A DNA stretch of 64,000 nucleotides from Baylisascaris procyonis (lineage: Eukaryota; Nematoda; Chromadorea; Rhabditida; Ascarididae), in contig JAZARR010000059.1 in the NCBI GenBank assembly GCA_037389465.1, positions 4,549,001 to 4,613,000 on the forward strand. Reading direction: 5' to 3'. The position numbers and the translations under genes are program-made. The notes beneath the pieces were generated by a model that saw only the letters and a list, made by a program, of their open reading frames with translations, was not told where the DNA came from and searched no databases. Positions 12,105-23,939 of this stretch are shown here, in pieces. Within the stretch, counting starts at the first letter, position 1; every line of letters begins with the position of its first letter.

Positions 12105-15100
12105 GTAAATACCTAAGGCAACAGCAGAGAGGAGCGAGAACTCGAGGTCGCGACGCAGCCAGCTTCAGAGACAAAACGTTGGTAATTCGAAGAAAAAATC
12201 CTAAGAATATTGAATTTTAACTTAATATCGAAATTGTTTCTTTTATTGGCGTCGCTATTCGGCCTTCAAATTGGGAATGCTCCAGCACATATCACTTCCG
12301 AAGTTGCGATTTTTTCGCTTTTCTTCCGTTCTAAAACGTATTTTAGGCTGATGAAAATGATAATATGGCTTTGTTGAGCTCTTTTGCCACACATTTTAAC
12401 TAATAGTGTGACGTGTCTCCGTTGAGGCGCACCTTCATTTCACGAATTGCGTTCTCTTTCCTTTAAATAGTACTGCTGTCGAGCAGTGAGGTGTTTGGGA
12501 TGTGGGGCGAGCAGTCGGCAGCGAGTGACGATTGTTGATATTCTGTTGTACACCTCTTACTTAAACCGTTTGCTCATTTCTGAACGACTGATGTCTAATT
12601 AAGGCAATTTCAATACCCAAAGGTAAGAAAGAAACGTGGGATAGGAGAAGAATTTGAGTATGGGCACTCAAATATATGCATTTATGATCGAATAAGTAAC
12701 GGTTTTCCCACGGCCATTTCTCGACTCCGGAAATTCCCGCTCTTTTGTTGCAGAAGCCTTTTTAGCGTTTCCTTTTTCTAGCGCCCTTCAGTTTTTTATT
12801 TCTTTTGGATCTCTTGCTAATACTCATTCAGTCGCGTTGTCTTTGCCATACGAACTCATCTCTCTACTTCCTTCTTCATAGTTTCTTCGCTCTTTTAGAA
12901 TAACTTTCTTTTCGAAAAGTACATTACATATATAAGAAGATCACAGTGTGGATAGGATTGTGTTGATTGATGTGGTATTCGATTGCAGAGCACAACAGTT
13001 TTGACGAATAAGCCATCCGCATTCATTTTTAATTTCAAACAGTAATGTCATTTCAACAAATGAAGAACAGCCGAAAAACATTGAGTTGCATCTAGTGCGT
13101 AATCAGAAAACTGTCCTTTAATTAGCTAAATTTGTCGGTTGTCAATGGTACACTTGCCTTTGGCAAAAGGTCTCCTATTTTACGGTCATATGTTGTGAGG
13201 AAAGGAGAGGAGCCTTGCACCGAAGTTGGCAGCATCACCACCCACTCTTCCCCCTTGTCCCCTAAGAATTGGGATATTTCTCAGGATTCGACACTTTCAG
13301 GAGCCTTTTCCAAATAGCATATTGGGGTTAGAAACTTTTAAGAATATAAGAACAATCAATTTCACCGCCTTGACATCATTAAAGAAGAGTTTTAGAGCCA
13401 ATGAGAAGCAGAACCACCAGGATAGATCATCAAAAACCTAAGAGTGTTTGAATTTTTCCCTTAAGCCTCACAAACGGACAGTGTTGTGATGGCCGTTTTT
13501 CAAAGATCCATCGGTGATCGATTTCAAAAGTCGTTGAGAAATTGAGAAAGATCAGAAGAAGTCGTCGGCGTGTTTGATAGTTTTGGTAGTGTTCGTGAAG
13601 GTTGATTCAACTGACTATTTTCTTGGCTAGTATTGACTTTTTATAGAAAAAATCCATGTACGACAAGATCTTAAATGAAGTTTCTTTAAATGATACAGGT
13701 GTTATCGTGAATATAATTGCGGAAGTAAAATGAGCATGAGAAAGTCTCATTGAGATGGTGATCGTTTGATGGGGCAGATTGAGCAGATTCTCAGTGATGA
13801 GGATATTGCTGTCGAAGTACTATTTGTTGTTAAGATTACGCGAACGTTCGTCTCATAAATTTTTCTCTTCAATTTTTATTGTCTGCTTGATGCCACCACA
13901 GCACAAATGCTTGTCATATCTGAGTCCTTTTATTGTTTCGAGTTTTTTTCATTGACTGCTGTTCTTTGATTTGTTTCATTGTTCCATTCATTTTCAGTCG
14001 AATGAAGCAGCACCAGCGCTCAAGATCTGTTGGCTTAGAAGCGACCGTTAAGCGTTCAGGATCGACGAGAGAGGAGAACTGGGATCGGGCCAAGAGGATA
14101 ATCGGTGGTGCGCGCAAATCAATGAATGGTTCGAGAAGCGCTATGGTGAGTGCTTCTGTTTATCGTTCCAGTGTTATGTAGCAGCGAGCCAACTCTTTTT
14201 AAGTTCCTTCAGTGATTATTTACAATGAATAGTTCGTTGGGCTGTCTCTGACTTTTCGTAGCAGTTAAGTTGGAAGGGTGAATTGAAAAAGGCGCCGTAC
14301 TCGTGCCATGTTGTTATCCAGCAGTTCCTTAGCTCGCTTCCTGTGTTTGACCATGCACTGAACGTTGATCTCACTGCAAATGAGCGTGCCATCAATGAAA
14401 AGTCAATGAAGATATCTTCACTGTTTTTACATATTGTGTTGTTCTATTTGGGGTATTTCATGATCTGATCGCATATCCGGAACACACAAGAAGTTCCCAT
14501 ACAAGTGTTGTTTTTCCCATATTTCGTTATGTTGTGGACCATTGCGTCACGCCGACTGTGTGAGCACCTTCCGGATGGGACGAGACGTAAAGGGTACAGA
14601 GTTTCCGCACACTTATAATCAGAAGGCTTATTAAACGAATGCCACATCTCGAGAAAACTTATTGTTGAAGATGATTGAAACGTCTGAGGCGCTGATTAGT
14701 GTTGTATAGAATGACGGTATGTGCACTTACACTTTGTAAGTTTAAACGTAAGTGTTTGGGCATGCACTACTCATTATCGGCTGATTGAAATATGTTTGAA
14801 AAGGCGACTGAAAAATGAGGTAATCGGAAGTTTTGCTGATGAAAAGTATTGAATTGGCTGCGCAATTAGTGATTAATACAACAAAATGTGAGTATCGAGA
14901 GTTGACAAGTACGCCTATGACGTGGGTCACAGGAAATGGCGTTTCCTTGCTTCTTTGGAACCAAATTTACAGTAGGTTTGTTTTACGAACGAGCTCAGCA
15001 TGGTTCTGTGCCAGATTACTTTTTTATTTTCTTTGGAATTGCTCGATAGATACGAAAAGGGATTTATTGAGTGTGATACATTGTATTGTACAGGCGCTGT

Positions 15101-18100
15101 ATTATGGATGCAAATGTGACGTCTTTCAGTGAAGGTGAGTTTCGGTTCCTACCTGTTTGTGTGCTGTTTGTGAAAAGAATATTGCATGGGTTTTCTAGAA
15201 CTCTTCTGCTTTTTCCAGTATTTATTGCTTATATGAGGAATATGTGCCCTCTTGGTTATGATTACATGCTGCATATAGCATAAATGCTTAGACTACAATG
15301 AATGCTAAAATTTTCTTTTCGTGAAATCGTTCGATCAGCATTTTGGTTTTCAGCAATCGGCTTCTCTTGATAAGCTTATTTCTTCACCGAACAATTCGTC
15401 AAGATCTGGGGTACAATTTTATTGTTTTCTAGAGATTGTTGCATTTCGCATGTTCTTTGTTTTGCCACTGCTACGGAACGCATCTCCTGCGGATGCTTCG
15501 CTTCTTCTAATGATATGCTAAACAAAGGGGAGTGGGCGTCTTTTTTATTGAAATCACCCTTTCATACCTGTCAAAGTTCTTCGCACACTGTTGAGGAGGT
15601 GCTGAAGTCCGTATTTTGCCCGAATGATCGAAGAAATTTGTTTTCGCAAATTTTTAACTTCGGTTCACAAGAATGCTGGAATTAGTTCTTTTTTTTTGTG
15701 AAATATCTTTTTCTCATTTTTTGTAACAGTCTGAGTCCCAACTCGAATCCCTTAAAAAACATAGCTGAAATCTTGCAAAATTCTTTTAGTAGAATTGCTC
15801 CATTTTGTTAGAATCATTTGGGATTTGCATCGCACCATTCATGTTCATTCGCAACACTCATGTTCGCCTTTTCCAGACTAATGCTTGCATCTTTTTTTTT
15901 TTTTTTACTAATTCTGTCCATGTGCGATTGTTTTGTAGTAGTGGGCGATCCACTGTGTTGCTGTAATTCACGTCTCGAATTATTGTTTAATTTGAAGATA
16001 GATGGCGTCAAAGCTTTGTTATTATGCAGCTTTTGGCTTCAGCGTTGCGCAAAACTGATTAGAACTTACTTTTTGCATCGTAGAAACGTGGGATGGGATT
16101 TCATTTATGGTCAATTATTAAAGGGGATGGGATGTGTCTTTATCATTATTCTCGAATTAACTTGCTTGCATCAATTGATTATTGCACTGGAGTCTAGCAA
16201 CTTGTTGGTGATACATCCGTTGTTCGCTTCGCTTTTTCGGCGTTAAGGGCACTCTACTGCGTGCAGTGATTACATCTTTTGCAGTTACCTCAGTCCACGC
16301 TTCGGCTGGAAGCGCCTAGTCCTCCGGCTGCCGCAGAGAAGATACCCAGATTGGATGTATCTGTTAACGCCGAAACAATCCAAAGTAAGTTTCACATAGC
16401 ACCCTGCGCTGTTGTTGAGTAGTTTTAGTACCTATGCATGAGTATTTCGAGGAGGCGATATCTTCAGCCAGGATAGTATCTCAGTAAGAGTAATAGGGAA
16501 CAAGGGAAGGGGAGGGGCAGGGATCACATGAGGAGTTCTTTCCTTCGAAGTGAAAATTGAGGAAAGTAGGGGATTCCCACTTATCAGTAGCGAAGGATTT
16601 GAAGGGGATTCGATTAGTCGCTGCCAAGTATTTTCGACTCGCTCATAAACTTATAAAACGTTTGCAGTTAATAGGGTCTTACTAATCAGAACTTCTGAGA
16701 CGTAGCGGCAGTGTTTCAAATGATTTGGACTTGCCTCGTCAGCCTTAGCTAATCAGCAAGCGATGCTGTGGATGAATTCATTTAAGTCAAAATTTTTAAA
16801 GGGTACAAACGTCTGGTCTTAACGTTTTTCTGATGAGTAGTATTTTTGTAGAGAGGAGAAGCAATAGTTTTTATAAAACTTCCGCTCGCTTCGCTCACTA
16901 TGATTTGTCAACCCCTCTAGGGGAGAGGGAGGGTAGTTAGCAATAATGATCCGAATAAATTCCGCTTTGCCTCGTCTAGTGATGCTGCTGTAAGATTGAA
17001 CGCTGACAGTTGAAGATTGTGAACGTAAGATGAAGTGATTGGTTTTTATTTCATATATTGCTATGCTCGTTTTTATGCAGTAATTTTTGTTTCTTTACCT
17101 GATTATTTTCCCGTTTTGAAAATCTCTACAAATATTTCACCTTTGTATTAGAAGTGTTTTCAGAATTGAACAGAAACTGACAATTCGCTTACGATGACGA
17201 TAAACTTTTACAGCAACTAGCTTAATGCTTCTCTAACTGCAACGTGAAACGAAAGAATAAGTTGATACTTTTCGCCTAGCGCGTAACTGAGTTGCTTTTC
17301 TTGAAAGTAAACCTGCAACTTTGAATCCAAATTGGACAATGGGAGCTAATGGGGTGATTTCAGTCAACATAATTAGCTTTTCTGCTCTTTACCGAACCTC
17401 CCACACCAGAAATTCTTCACTTCTGTCGTTTAGTTCTGGTTTTAACTCTCTTAATCGTTGGAGGGGAGGCGCTTGATTTGTTTAGGCTTGCAGCAGCTGT
17501 TTAAATTCGTACTGTAAAGTGACAATTCCCGCGCATTTGTTGCTATAGTCTCTGTGAGCTAGCGTTTAAAAATAGCAGATTAATGTTAGTATTGGGCTCT
17601 CCCAGAAATACAAGTTCCACTTATACGGCTGGGGGATACTCGAAAATTGAGCGTAAATTTTAGCGAGCCTGAACGAAATTTTTTGGAGATCAATGCTACT
17701 TCCTTTCCCAACAAAAATTCGAGAGCATCTGAAAAATGGAGGCCAGTGCTAGTACAGTGGTTGTCACCATTTTCGTGAAGTAATTTAGATGGTGCGTCAA
17801 CGTCGACATCCGTCCAGAGTCCGAGCCCGATCCCAGGTCTCGTAAAGTTACCACCTGAGAGATTCGGACTCAAGAGAATGGGGAATATCCTTACAAAGAG
17901 CCTTCGTAAATCAGTCACCGGCTCTTATTCGGTGCGTCACGTGCTTCTTTTCCAATATTTGATGTGTTTTCTCATTTTTGTTTAGCCATGCTTATCATAA
18001 TCTTTCCCCACTATCTGTGACTCTGAAGTACAGAGCAGCTGGAGGTACTTTAAAGTCCAAAAATGGAACTCTCTCAAAGACTTTTCGTTACTTGAACATA

Positions 18101-21100
18101 GAAACACAAACATCTGGTGGATAGGTTTGTGAGCGGAACGACGTGTTTTGAAGGAGCAAAAATCTTCCCATTCACTTGAATAAATTCGGCTGCATGATTT
18201 TCGGGAAGTGGGGAAGCGCTAGTTGCAGATGAACATCATCCCCGATTTTCGGAAAAATTTGCCTGTTACTGTCTTTTCACTCACTTTCAGATCGTCCATC
18301 TGAGGATCTTTATTCTGCAAAACATTGGCCTTTTGAGGTTTGACATTTTATGAATTTTGTGCGGGTTATGAATGTGAAAACTTGAAGTTGGCGTACTGTC
18401 AAAAATCGCTTTCAATGGTGCAAATTCAGTGCCAACTGCCTTGGATGGGATGGGCTTCAGTGACGAAGAGCAGCGATGACAATTTCAAATGATCTAATAA
18501 TTCTTATCATTTTCTAACTTTACATATATTTGAGGTAATTTCCGGTTCTCTTTGCCGGTTATTTATTATCTTATCTATGCTCATCTATCAGAAAAGTTTA
18601 CAGGATTCGCTGTTAATAATGCTACAGACTTTTCTTTTCCCGCAATCCTCGATGCATCGACAAATTGATCTCTAATTATTTTTCTTCCTCCATGAATCGA
18701 ATTGATGCATCAGCAATAGTGTTTTGAGTGTTCATTGAATGAATGCACCATGTCGGCAAACGCACAGCCTTACGTTGCGCTAAAACCCAACTTTCCTATT
18801 GCACTGAATTCACACCGCTTTGCTCTGATCAAATTCGCTTTCCCACGCGTGCTGTCCTGCAAGTCGCTTCCCGATTTTGTCATCGGTGTTCTGTGCTGGT
18901 CAGATCGCTTTTTGGCGTGCCTTTCTCCCTCCTCCTGCCAACCGTCCGCTCATCGATTCTTTCATCGGCGCATATCCTTCACAAAAAAATGCCTAAACTC
19001 TTCCACCTCTCCCCTCCTCCCACTCTCTCTTTGCGAAAATTGATCCCTGCTGCTGCTTTTCAGTCGAAATCAAGAAGTGATTTCCTGATGGCGTGTGATT
19101 TTGAATCGTAGGTACCATGAAAAGAGTGCCCACAGATCTGTTAGTTTCGAGCGATCTCTTGTCAGTTTTTGTGATCAGGGAATATGTGTAGCTCAAGGAC
19201 AGAACGATTGGTTTCATTCTTTGCTTTTCCGAGTATAAGCCAGTGCATAAAAGAATAAACAGCTGAGGAACGAATCGGCCTTTTTTGTGGGTGAAATTAT
19301 GAGGTTTTGAATTATTTTTGATTATTAAAAAATTTGGCATTTTTTCAAGGAATCTAGCTGTTCAGAAATATGATGGTGAGCGTGCCACACATCACTACAA
19401 CCCGGGCGATGCGAAGGAGCTTCCGCCGATTGTTGACTGCATTGAATCGGCGGTCAATAAAGGACGTGCACGTCTAATCGAGGCCGACAGAAGGAATTCA
19501 GGCTTCGCTGACGGGATCCATTCCACAAAGTTTGCCTTTGTTTCCCTTTTGTGATCCATTATACAGATATATCTAAAAAATAATCTTCCTTTAACACATG
19601 GGCTGGTTGAGGCGGGTGAATGAGAGGGGGGGACGAAGGAGATGGAGTAGGCATTCTAAAAGGTGACATTATCTTTGACAGTTATACATCAGTCACTTTC
19701 TCCTTCTTTCCTTCTCAGCCATCCCACAGAGACATGCACATTTCATTGCGTCGTACCTCACGATGCAAACCTAAGCACCTATCGTCGATGAGTATATTTT
19801 TCGGGTCAGTCGACTTGTTTCATTGTAAAACATGTAATGTGGCAAGAGCTGCACATTTTGTGCGGGACCGGAATTCCGAATTTTCCATGCTGTTGCTCCT
19901 TGAGAAAGCTGGAAGTATAAATATTTCGGTCGGTGAGAATCGCATCTGGCGATGGGACTTATTGACTCAGATTGCGAATTGAATGAATAAATTGAAGTAG
20001 ACAGGGCGAGGGAAGAGGGTCATATCAGTTGTCTTGAACTCGTCCCTTTAGTGACATTCGATCCAGTATGAATTCGAAGATGTGCACAAGGCTACCGATG
20101 TTTCATTTTAAGTGTATCGTCGCATATGCCGTCACACATACGTCACCGCTATACATTGACGGTTGAAACGTGCGATTTATTGAAACCGTCGACTGCTGCT
20201 GCGCGTGGCAAGGAGTCTGGCGGCGAATCGGATGCTGGCTCTTTCAACTCTCACACGCTTTCTAAGTAAGCTTTCCTTCGAACCTGTTCGCATTTTAAGC
20301 ATCGTCAGTAGTGCAGCGTTTCGAGATGTCTCTATCCTGAGATGCGAGCATTATTGCGGGCATCAAGGAATTAGAAAGACGCTTTACCTTCCTTTCAGCC
20401 TTCAGTGTTCCCTGATCGTAAAACCCCGCAAATCTTATGGTTTTGCAATGTTTCTCTCCAAACGACTCTCCGTGCTCGAGTCGATCGCATATAGCTGGTG
20501 TCGCAGAACGGGATACGGTTGAGCTGAAGAGAGGAAGGACGGGAAGGAAAGGACACATGAAGTAGTTGTCTCCTTCATCGTTTGAAAGTTGCGTAAACCC
20601 ATTATGCCAGTTTGGCTGCCTATTTTGTTGTAAACAGTGGTAGCAGCGGGCGCTTTGCCGGCGACGGATGTAGAAGAACAGACGAGATCACGGTTATGAA
20701 CAGTTGTGTCAACACCCATGCAGTTGCTTCATTAACCATATGGAGGTACTGTTGTGACTGTGAGCAGCTGTTCTTTGAAGAGGGCTATGCTTATTTTGGT
20801 ATATGTTATGTGCAGTGATTTGCGTTTATTGCAGTTCTTCAGTGGGCGCACCGGCTGCAAATGTTTCCTTTTCTATATCACGTCCCAACGAACTAAGCGG
20901 TGATAAGAACTTGACGGGCAGTGCACCTCCGCTTCCACCAAAAACCTATTTGAAGAAAAAGGTACTGCGGTTGCGCGCAGCATTGCTTCTTTTTTTTTCA
21001 TTTGGAATCGGGAGAGTGAGAGAACGTGAGATGCAAACGCGAATATGGCGGATGCAAAGTTGTTACGCTTTCATGAAAGGAAACGTCTTGTGCAGCTTTC

Positions 21101-22800
21101 TAAACTCCTTGTTTAATCTTCGGTTCAGGCTTATGTTTTAGAAGGTTGGGATGGAGTTCTTCAGATTATGAAGTGTTTTCTTGTGTTACTGTAAAGGTCT
21201 TCGTAGGTACAGACAATAAATTCATGAACTGAAGACGTTAGACGTTGGACACATTGATGTCTTGGCCATTGATCACTGACATGAATATGTGGACCATCAT
21301 TAGAGCGACACGCACAGTGCTTCGAAGTTTTGATTCATCTAAGTGGAAAAAGAACGAGGAAGAAAAATCGTGAACAACTATTATAGTAAGGTAGTGCTTA
21401 AATGTGAGTGTAAAGAGAGGGAAGGTGAAGCGTAAGAAGAGCTGAATGAAGCAAATGATCGCTTAGGATGAAGACGCAGTCAGATAGTGAAGAGTGAAAC
21501 TGACGGACGAAATGTGTTAGCTGAGAGCTGTTCATGTTGTCGTGAACGTGTTTTCCAGAAAAGCGATTGAACAAAGCTTATTGAGGTTTTGCATCATGCG
21601 TGGTCGGTTACTGCCAGGTGGTCGCTTTTGATCGGGAGTGTTCGGGTTGTATATATTTTGGGCATTTTTGAAAACAGGTAGTTTTGTAAAAGGTGCGTAT
21701 GGAGTAAAGCATCATTTATACTTTTCATTTTCTAGCATCATCCCTTATGTTGCGTCTCTGCATAATTCGCCGAATTCTGACAGATGCTGAGGGCACTCTA
21801 CGGCTTATTTTGTGCTCAACGCCTTGCCAATTCCCTCATTTGCTATTTTTCGTTTCTGCAAATTTGCATTTCGCAGCAGCATTACCGTAAAGTCATTTCT
21901 GTGCATGCGGTTATATACATCTCTCTCCTCGTTTGCATGGTAGCTTCATCAGGAGAATGTCCTAGGCTACAGTTACATATTTCGGTGATTTATCCCTCAA
22001 TTTTGAAGACATTTGTCGATATTTAAGTGCAGTCTAAACCGATCAACTGGTTGAATGCACCAAAGACATTCAAAACCGGTTATGTCACACTTCAGGTCAG
22101 TTGGGTCGGATTTCATTGCGGTCGGTTTGCTTTTTTCGGCCACCTGGATCAGGTAAATGACTGATTTCTGGGAAATTTGTCTGAGCAGTCAAGTCGTCAG
22201 AATATTGGGTGCTGGTAGAGCTGATGAGCGGGACTGTAAAAACGCCACCGTTTCAGCTCCTCCGGCATTGCTATTCGCTTGTTTAGCATGGGTATCATGT
22301 GGGCTCGGGTTGTATTGCTAAGTAATGTGAGAACGCTTATAGGCGTTGGAGGAGTCACGTCTTCCAGTGATAGGCGGAAGTATTCAGTCGTCGAGTAGCA
22401 GTGTGCAGCGTCCGCTTCAAGGCAATTACTGTGCTGTGGTTGCATCGAACGCATGCGAATGCGGTGTTTCACGGAAGGCGTCGAATGAGGATGCGCATAC
22501 TGTCTACACTCAAATCGATCCAGTTGCGACGGTTGCTGCTACGCAGGTCTTTCTTCAACATTTTTGGCTTATATGTTTGTTTTGGAAAACTCGATCGTAT
22601 TATGCTTTCCTCAAAAATTCGAAAACTGTCTTGATGAATAAAGTAGACAGCTAAAGAATGAGTAGGGAAATCAACAAGTATGTGCGCTTTCGAGAATTAC
22701 TCCATTTCAGGCCGAGAAATGTTTTTTCTGCATTGCGCACCGCTTTCGAAAACTAGAGAATCGCCCTTTAATCAGACGTTACTCTCAAAAGATTGGGTAG
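12012..22800 (+). CDS. C-terminal half of a docking/adaptor-like protein (ten exons)
   Basis: Exons: 12012-12104, 12989-13041, 13998-14145, 16285-16384, 18291-18337, 19064-19107, 19350-19529, 20835-20961, 22343-22546 and 22711-22800 (stop TAG). Every splice phase agrees, and the total of 1086 bases gives 361 codons plus stop. Most junctions use strong TTTCAG/TTGCAG acceptors and GTGAGT, GTAAGT or GTTTG donors. The protein begins MAGAYFTTNNGEVFSREEL; that ATG follows a TTCAG acceptor, so it may be a spliced-leader start or an internal Met. The sequence is hydrophilic and disordered-looking, with APSPPAAAEK, EDLYSAKHWPFE, YDGERATHHYNPGDAKE, an SH3-type PPLPPKTYLKKK, QGNYCAVV, and NEDAHTVYTQIDPV near the end. 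TVYTQI fits the TxYxx(V/I) pattern bound by SHP2-type SH2 domains. Together with the two upstream YVN motifs this suggests a receptor-tyrosine-kinase docking protein; the family name is inference. Confidence 0.55.
22343..22546 (+). CDS. Exon with C-terminal TVYTQI motif
   Basis: Acceptor CGCTTATAG, donor GTCTTT, 68 codons, phase 0 in and out. It starts ALEESRLPVIGGS, passes a Ser run and ends AHTVYTQIDPVATVAATQ. The tyrosine sits in a TxYxx(V/I) context, the pattern recognised by SHP2/CSW/PTP-2-type phosphatases, which suits a docking protein's terminal site. This is one of the best-supported exons of the gene. Confidence 0.6.
22711..22800 (+). CDS. Terminal exon of the docking-protein model
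   Basis: Acceptor CCATTTCAG, phase 0, 29 codons reading AEKCFFCIAHRFRKLE, then TAG. The basic, Cys-containing tail ends the protein. No canonical AATAAA is seen within the next 150 bases. Confidence 0.5.
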   Translation, partial: AEKCFFCIAHRFRKLENRPLIRRYSQKIG

Positions 22801-23072
22801 CGTGTAAGGCGCGGATTTTATAATATTGCTGTCTGTATAAATGAGCCATCCAAATTTGAGTCATCTAGATAATACTTTAGCCGTAATTTTTTCGCTTCTG
22901 GTATTGATCAGTTATACTTCGATTGTTTCTGTCAACGCAGTATGCGCGTAACCATTAAAAGCGGTTAGCTGATATGGCGTTTAGAGCGTAAAAGAGACGG
23001 CCTTTCGTTTCATTTCCACTCCTCCCATCATTCCTATCTAAGTCGCAGTGCTTAACTGTCACAATAAGGAGC
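22801..23072. other. Intergenic stretch
   Basis: AT-rich, no open frame worth calling. It lies just downstream of the terminal exon and presumably contains its 3' UTR. Confidence 0.4.
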
Positions 23073-23204
23073 ATGTACCGTGTGAGGTTGGCTCAGCAGA
23101 ATGTTTTGATCGGAGAGACCAAATCACTTCAGACATGTGCAGCTAAAAGGAAGATTATTGAAAAGTGTCCCATAATTATTCAGAATAAGAAAAAAATGAA
23201 ATGT
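23073..23204 (+). CDS. Candidate first exon, unidentified protein
   Basis: ATG at 23073 opens a basic, Cys-containing frame (MYRVRLAQQNVLIGE, later KKKMKC) ending at a strong GTGAGT donor. An internal CTCAGCAG could alternatively be its acceptor. The same frame continues, after one TGA, into the next candidate exon. Confidence 0.3.
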
Positions 23205-23331
23205 GTGAGTACCGACGGGATTACCTGCATGAATGAGCTGGTTGGAGGTTATTTTCATTGCCGTCGCATCTTGGGGCTGTGATTGTGGAAGCACGTGTTG
23301 TCATCTGGTGTCATACTTCTCGTTGGCACAG

Positions 23332-23457
23332 TGGCAGATGACCGAAACAAATTCCGCATCCATGAAGGCTGTGTTCCTCGTAGTCACGTGTTTGCATTGA
23401 ACATCGCCGGCAGCAGCTTACTGAGCTTCATACTAATTGTTATTGTTGATGCTAAAG
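23332..23457 (+). CDS. Candidate exon with a hydrophobic segment
   Basis: Acceptor GGCACAG and donor GTAAAA bound a frame reading ADDRNKFRIHEGCVPRS. A membrane-like stretch SLLSFILIVIV follows. It could encode a single-pass segment of a small membrane protein. No downstream exon was found before the convergent minus-strand gene at 23554. Confidence 0.3.
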
Positions 23458-23553
23458 GTAAAAAGACGTTATTGTTCAATGCGCAGTTGTAGGCTTCGTT
23501 GGTAATATCGGTGACAGAGTATGAGCTTGTCGGATGGTTTGTTTTTGGTATTC

Positions 23554-23939
23554 TCAAGAATTACTGATTTTCCTTGCTGGTGACAGATATCGATTTCATT
23601 CGTGGGGATCTTCGGAGAACAGAAAACTTCAAGTTTCTAGTTTCAGGAAAGTCGAGTTTAAAGAAATTTGAAAAATAAATAGGGATATGAATCTTACTGC
23701 TCGATTCATGCAATATCTTGGGTTCTCGCATAGTGCTACTGGCTTTCCTTAAGTTCTTCGGTTGAATAGTCAAAGATTGCGTTTCCTCATGAGCAGTTTT
23801 GAGGTTAGAGCTCGCGAAGCTTGAGGACCTTCGAAGTTTGGGTGAAATCATGTAAAAGTACTGCAGCTCTGGAGCTTTGGATAGCGTTTGAGAAGCACTA
23901 ATGAAGTTAGCAGTTGAATTTTTCTTTGACGTTTAGTGC
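23554..23939 (-). CDS. 3' exons of an unidentified minus-strand gene
   Basis: Three exons in descending order: 23939-23899, 23860-23698 and 23576-23554 (stop). Phases agree (1 to 0, 0 to 1, 1 to stop). The middle exon has a CTGCAG acceptor and GTAAGA donor and reads YFYMISPKLRRSSSFASS, then PKILHESS. The protein is basic and Ser-rich and looks like a disordered C-terminus. The first intron is only 38 bases. The 5' end was not found; more exons may lie above 24 kb. Confidence 0.4.

Noticed and set aside
12604..12622. 19-base micro-exon between TTAAG and GTAAGA
   Set aside because: Including it breaks the phase of the docking-protein chain; the exon at 12989 joins 12104 directly.
17878..17931. 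MGN-start mini exon (MGNILTKSLRKSV) with a GTGCGT donor, like a myristoylated adaptor N-terminus
   Set aside because: Its phase does not fit the following exon at 18291, while the exon at 16285 does. The surrounding block looks repeat-like.
18735..19111. Overlapping 102- and 122-codon plus-strand frames
   Set aside because: Low-complexity, Ser/Pro/Leu-rich pyrimidine tract. Only 19064-19107 at its end has splice support.
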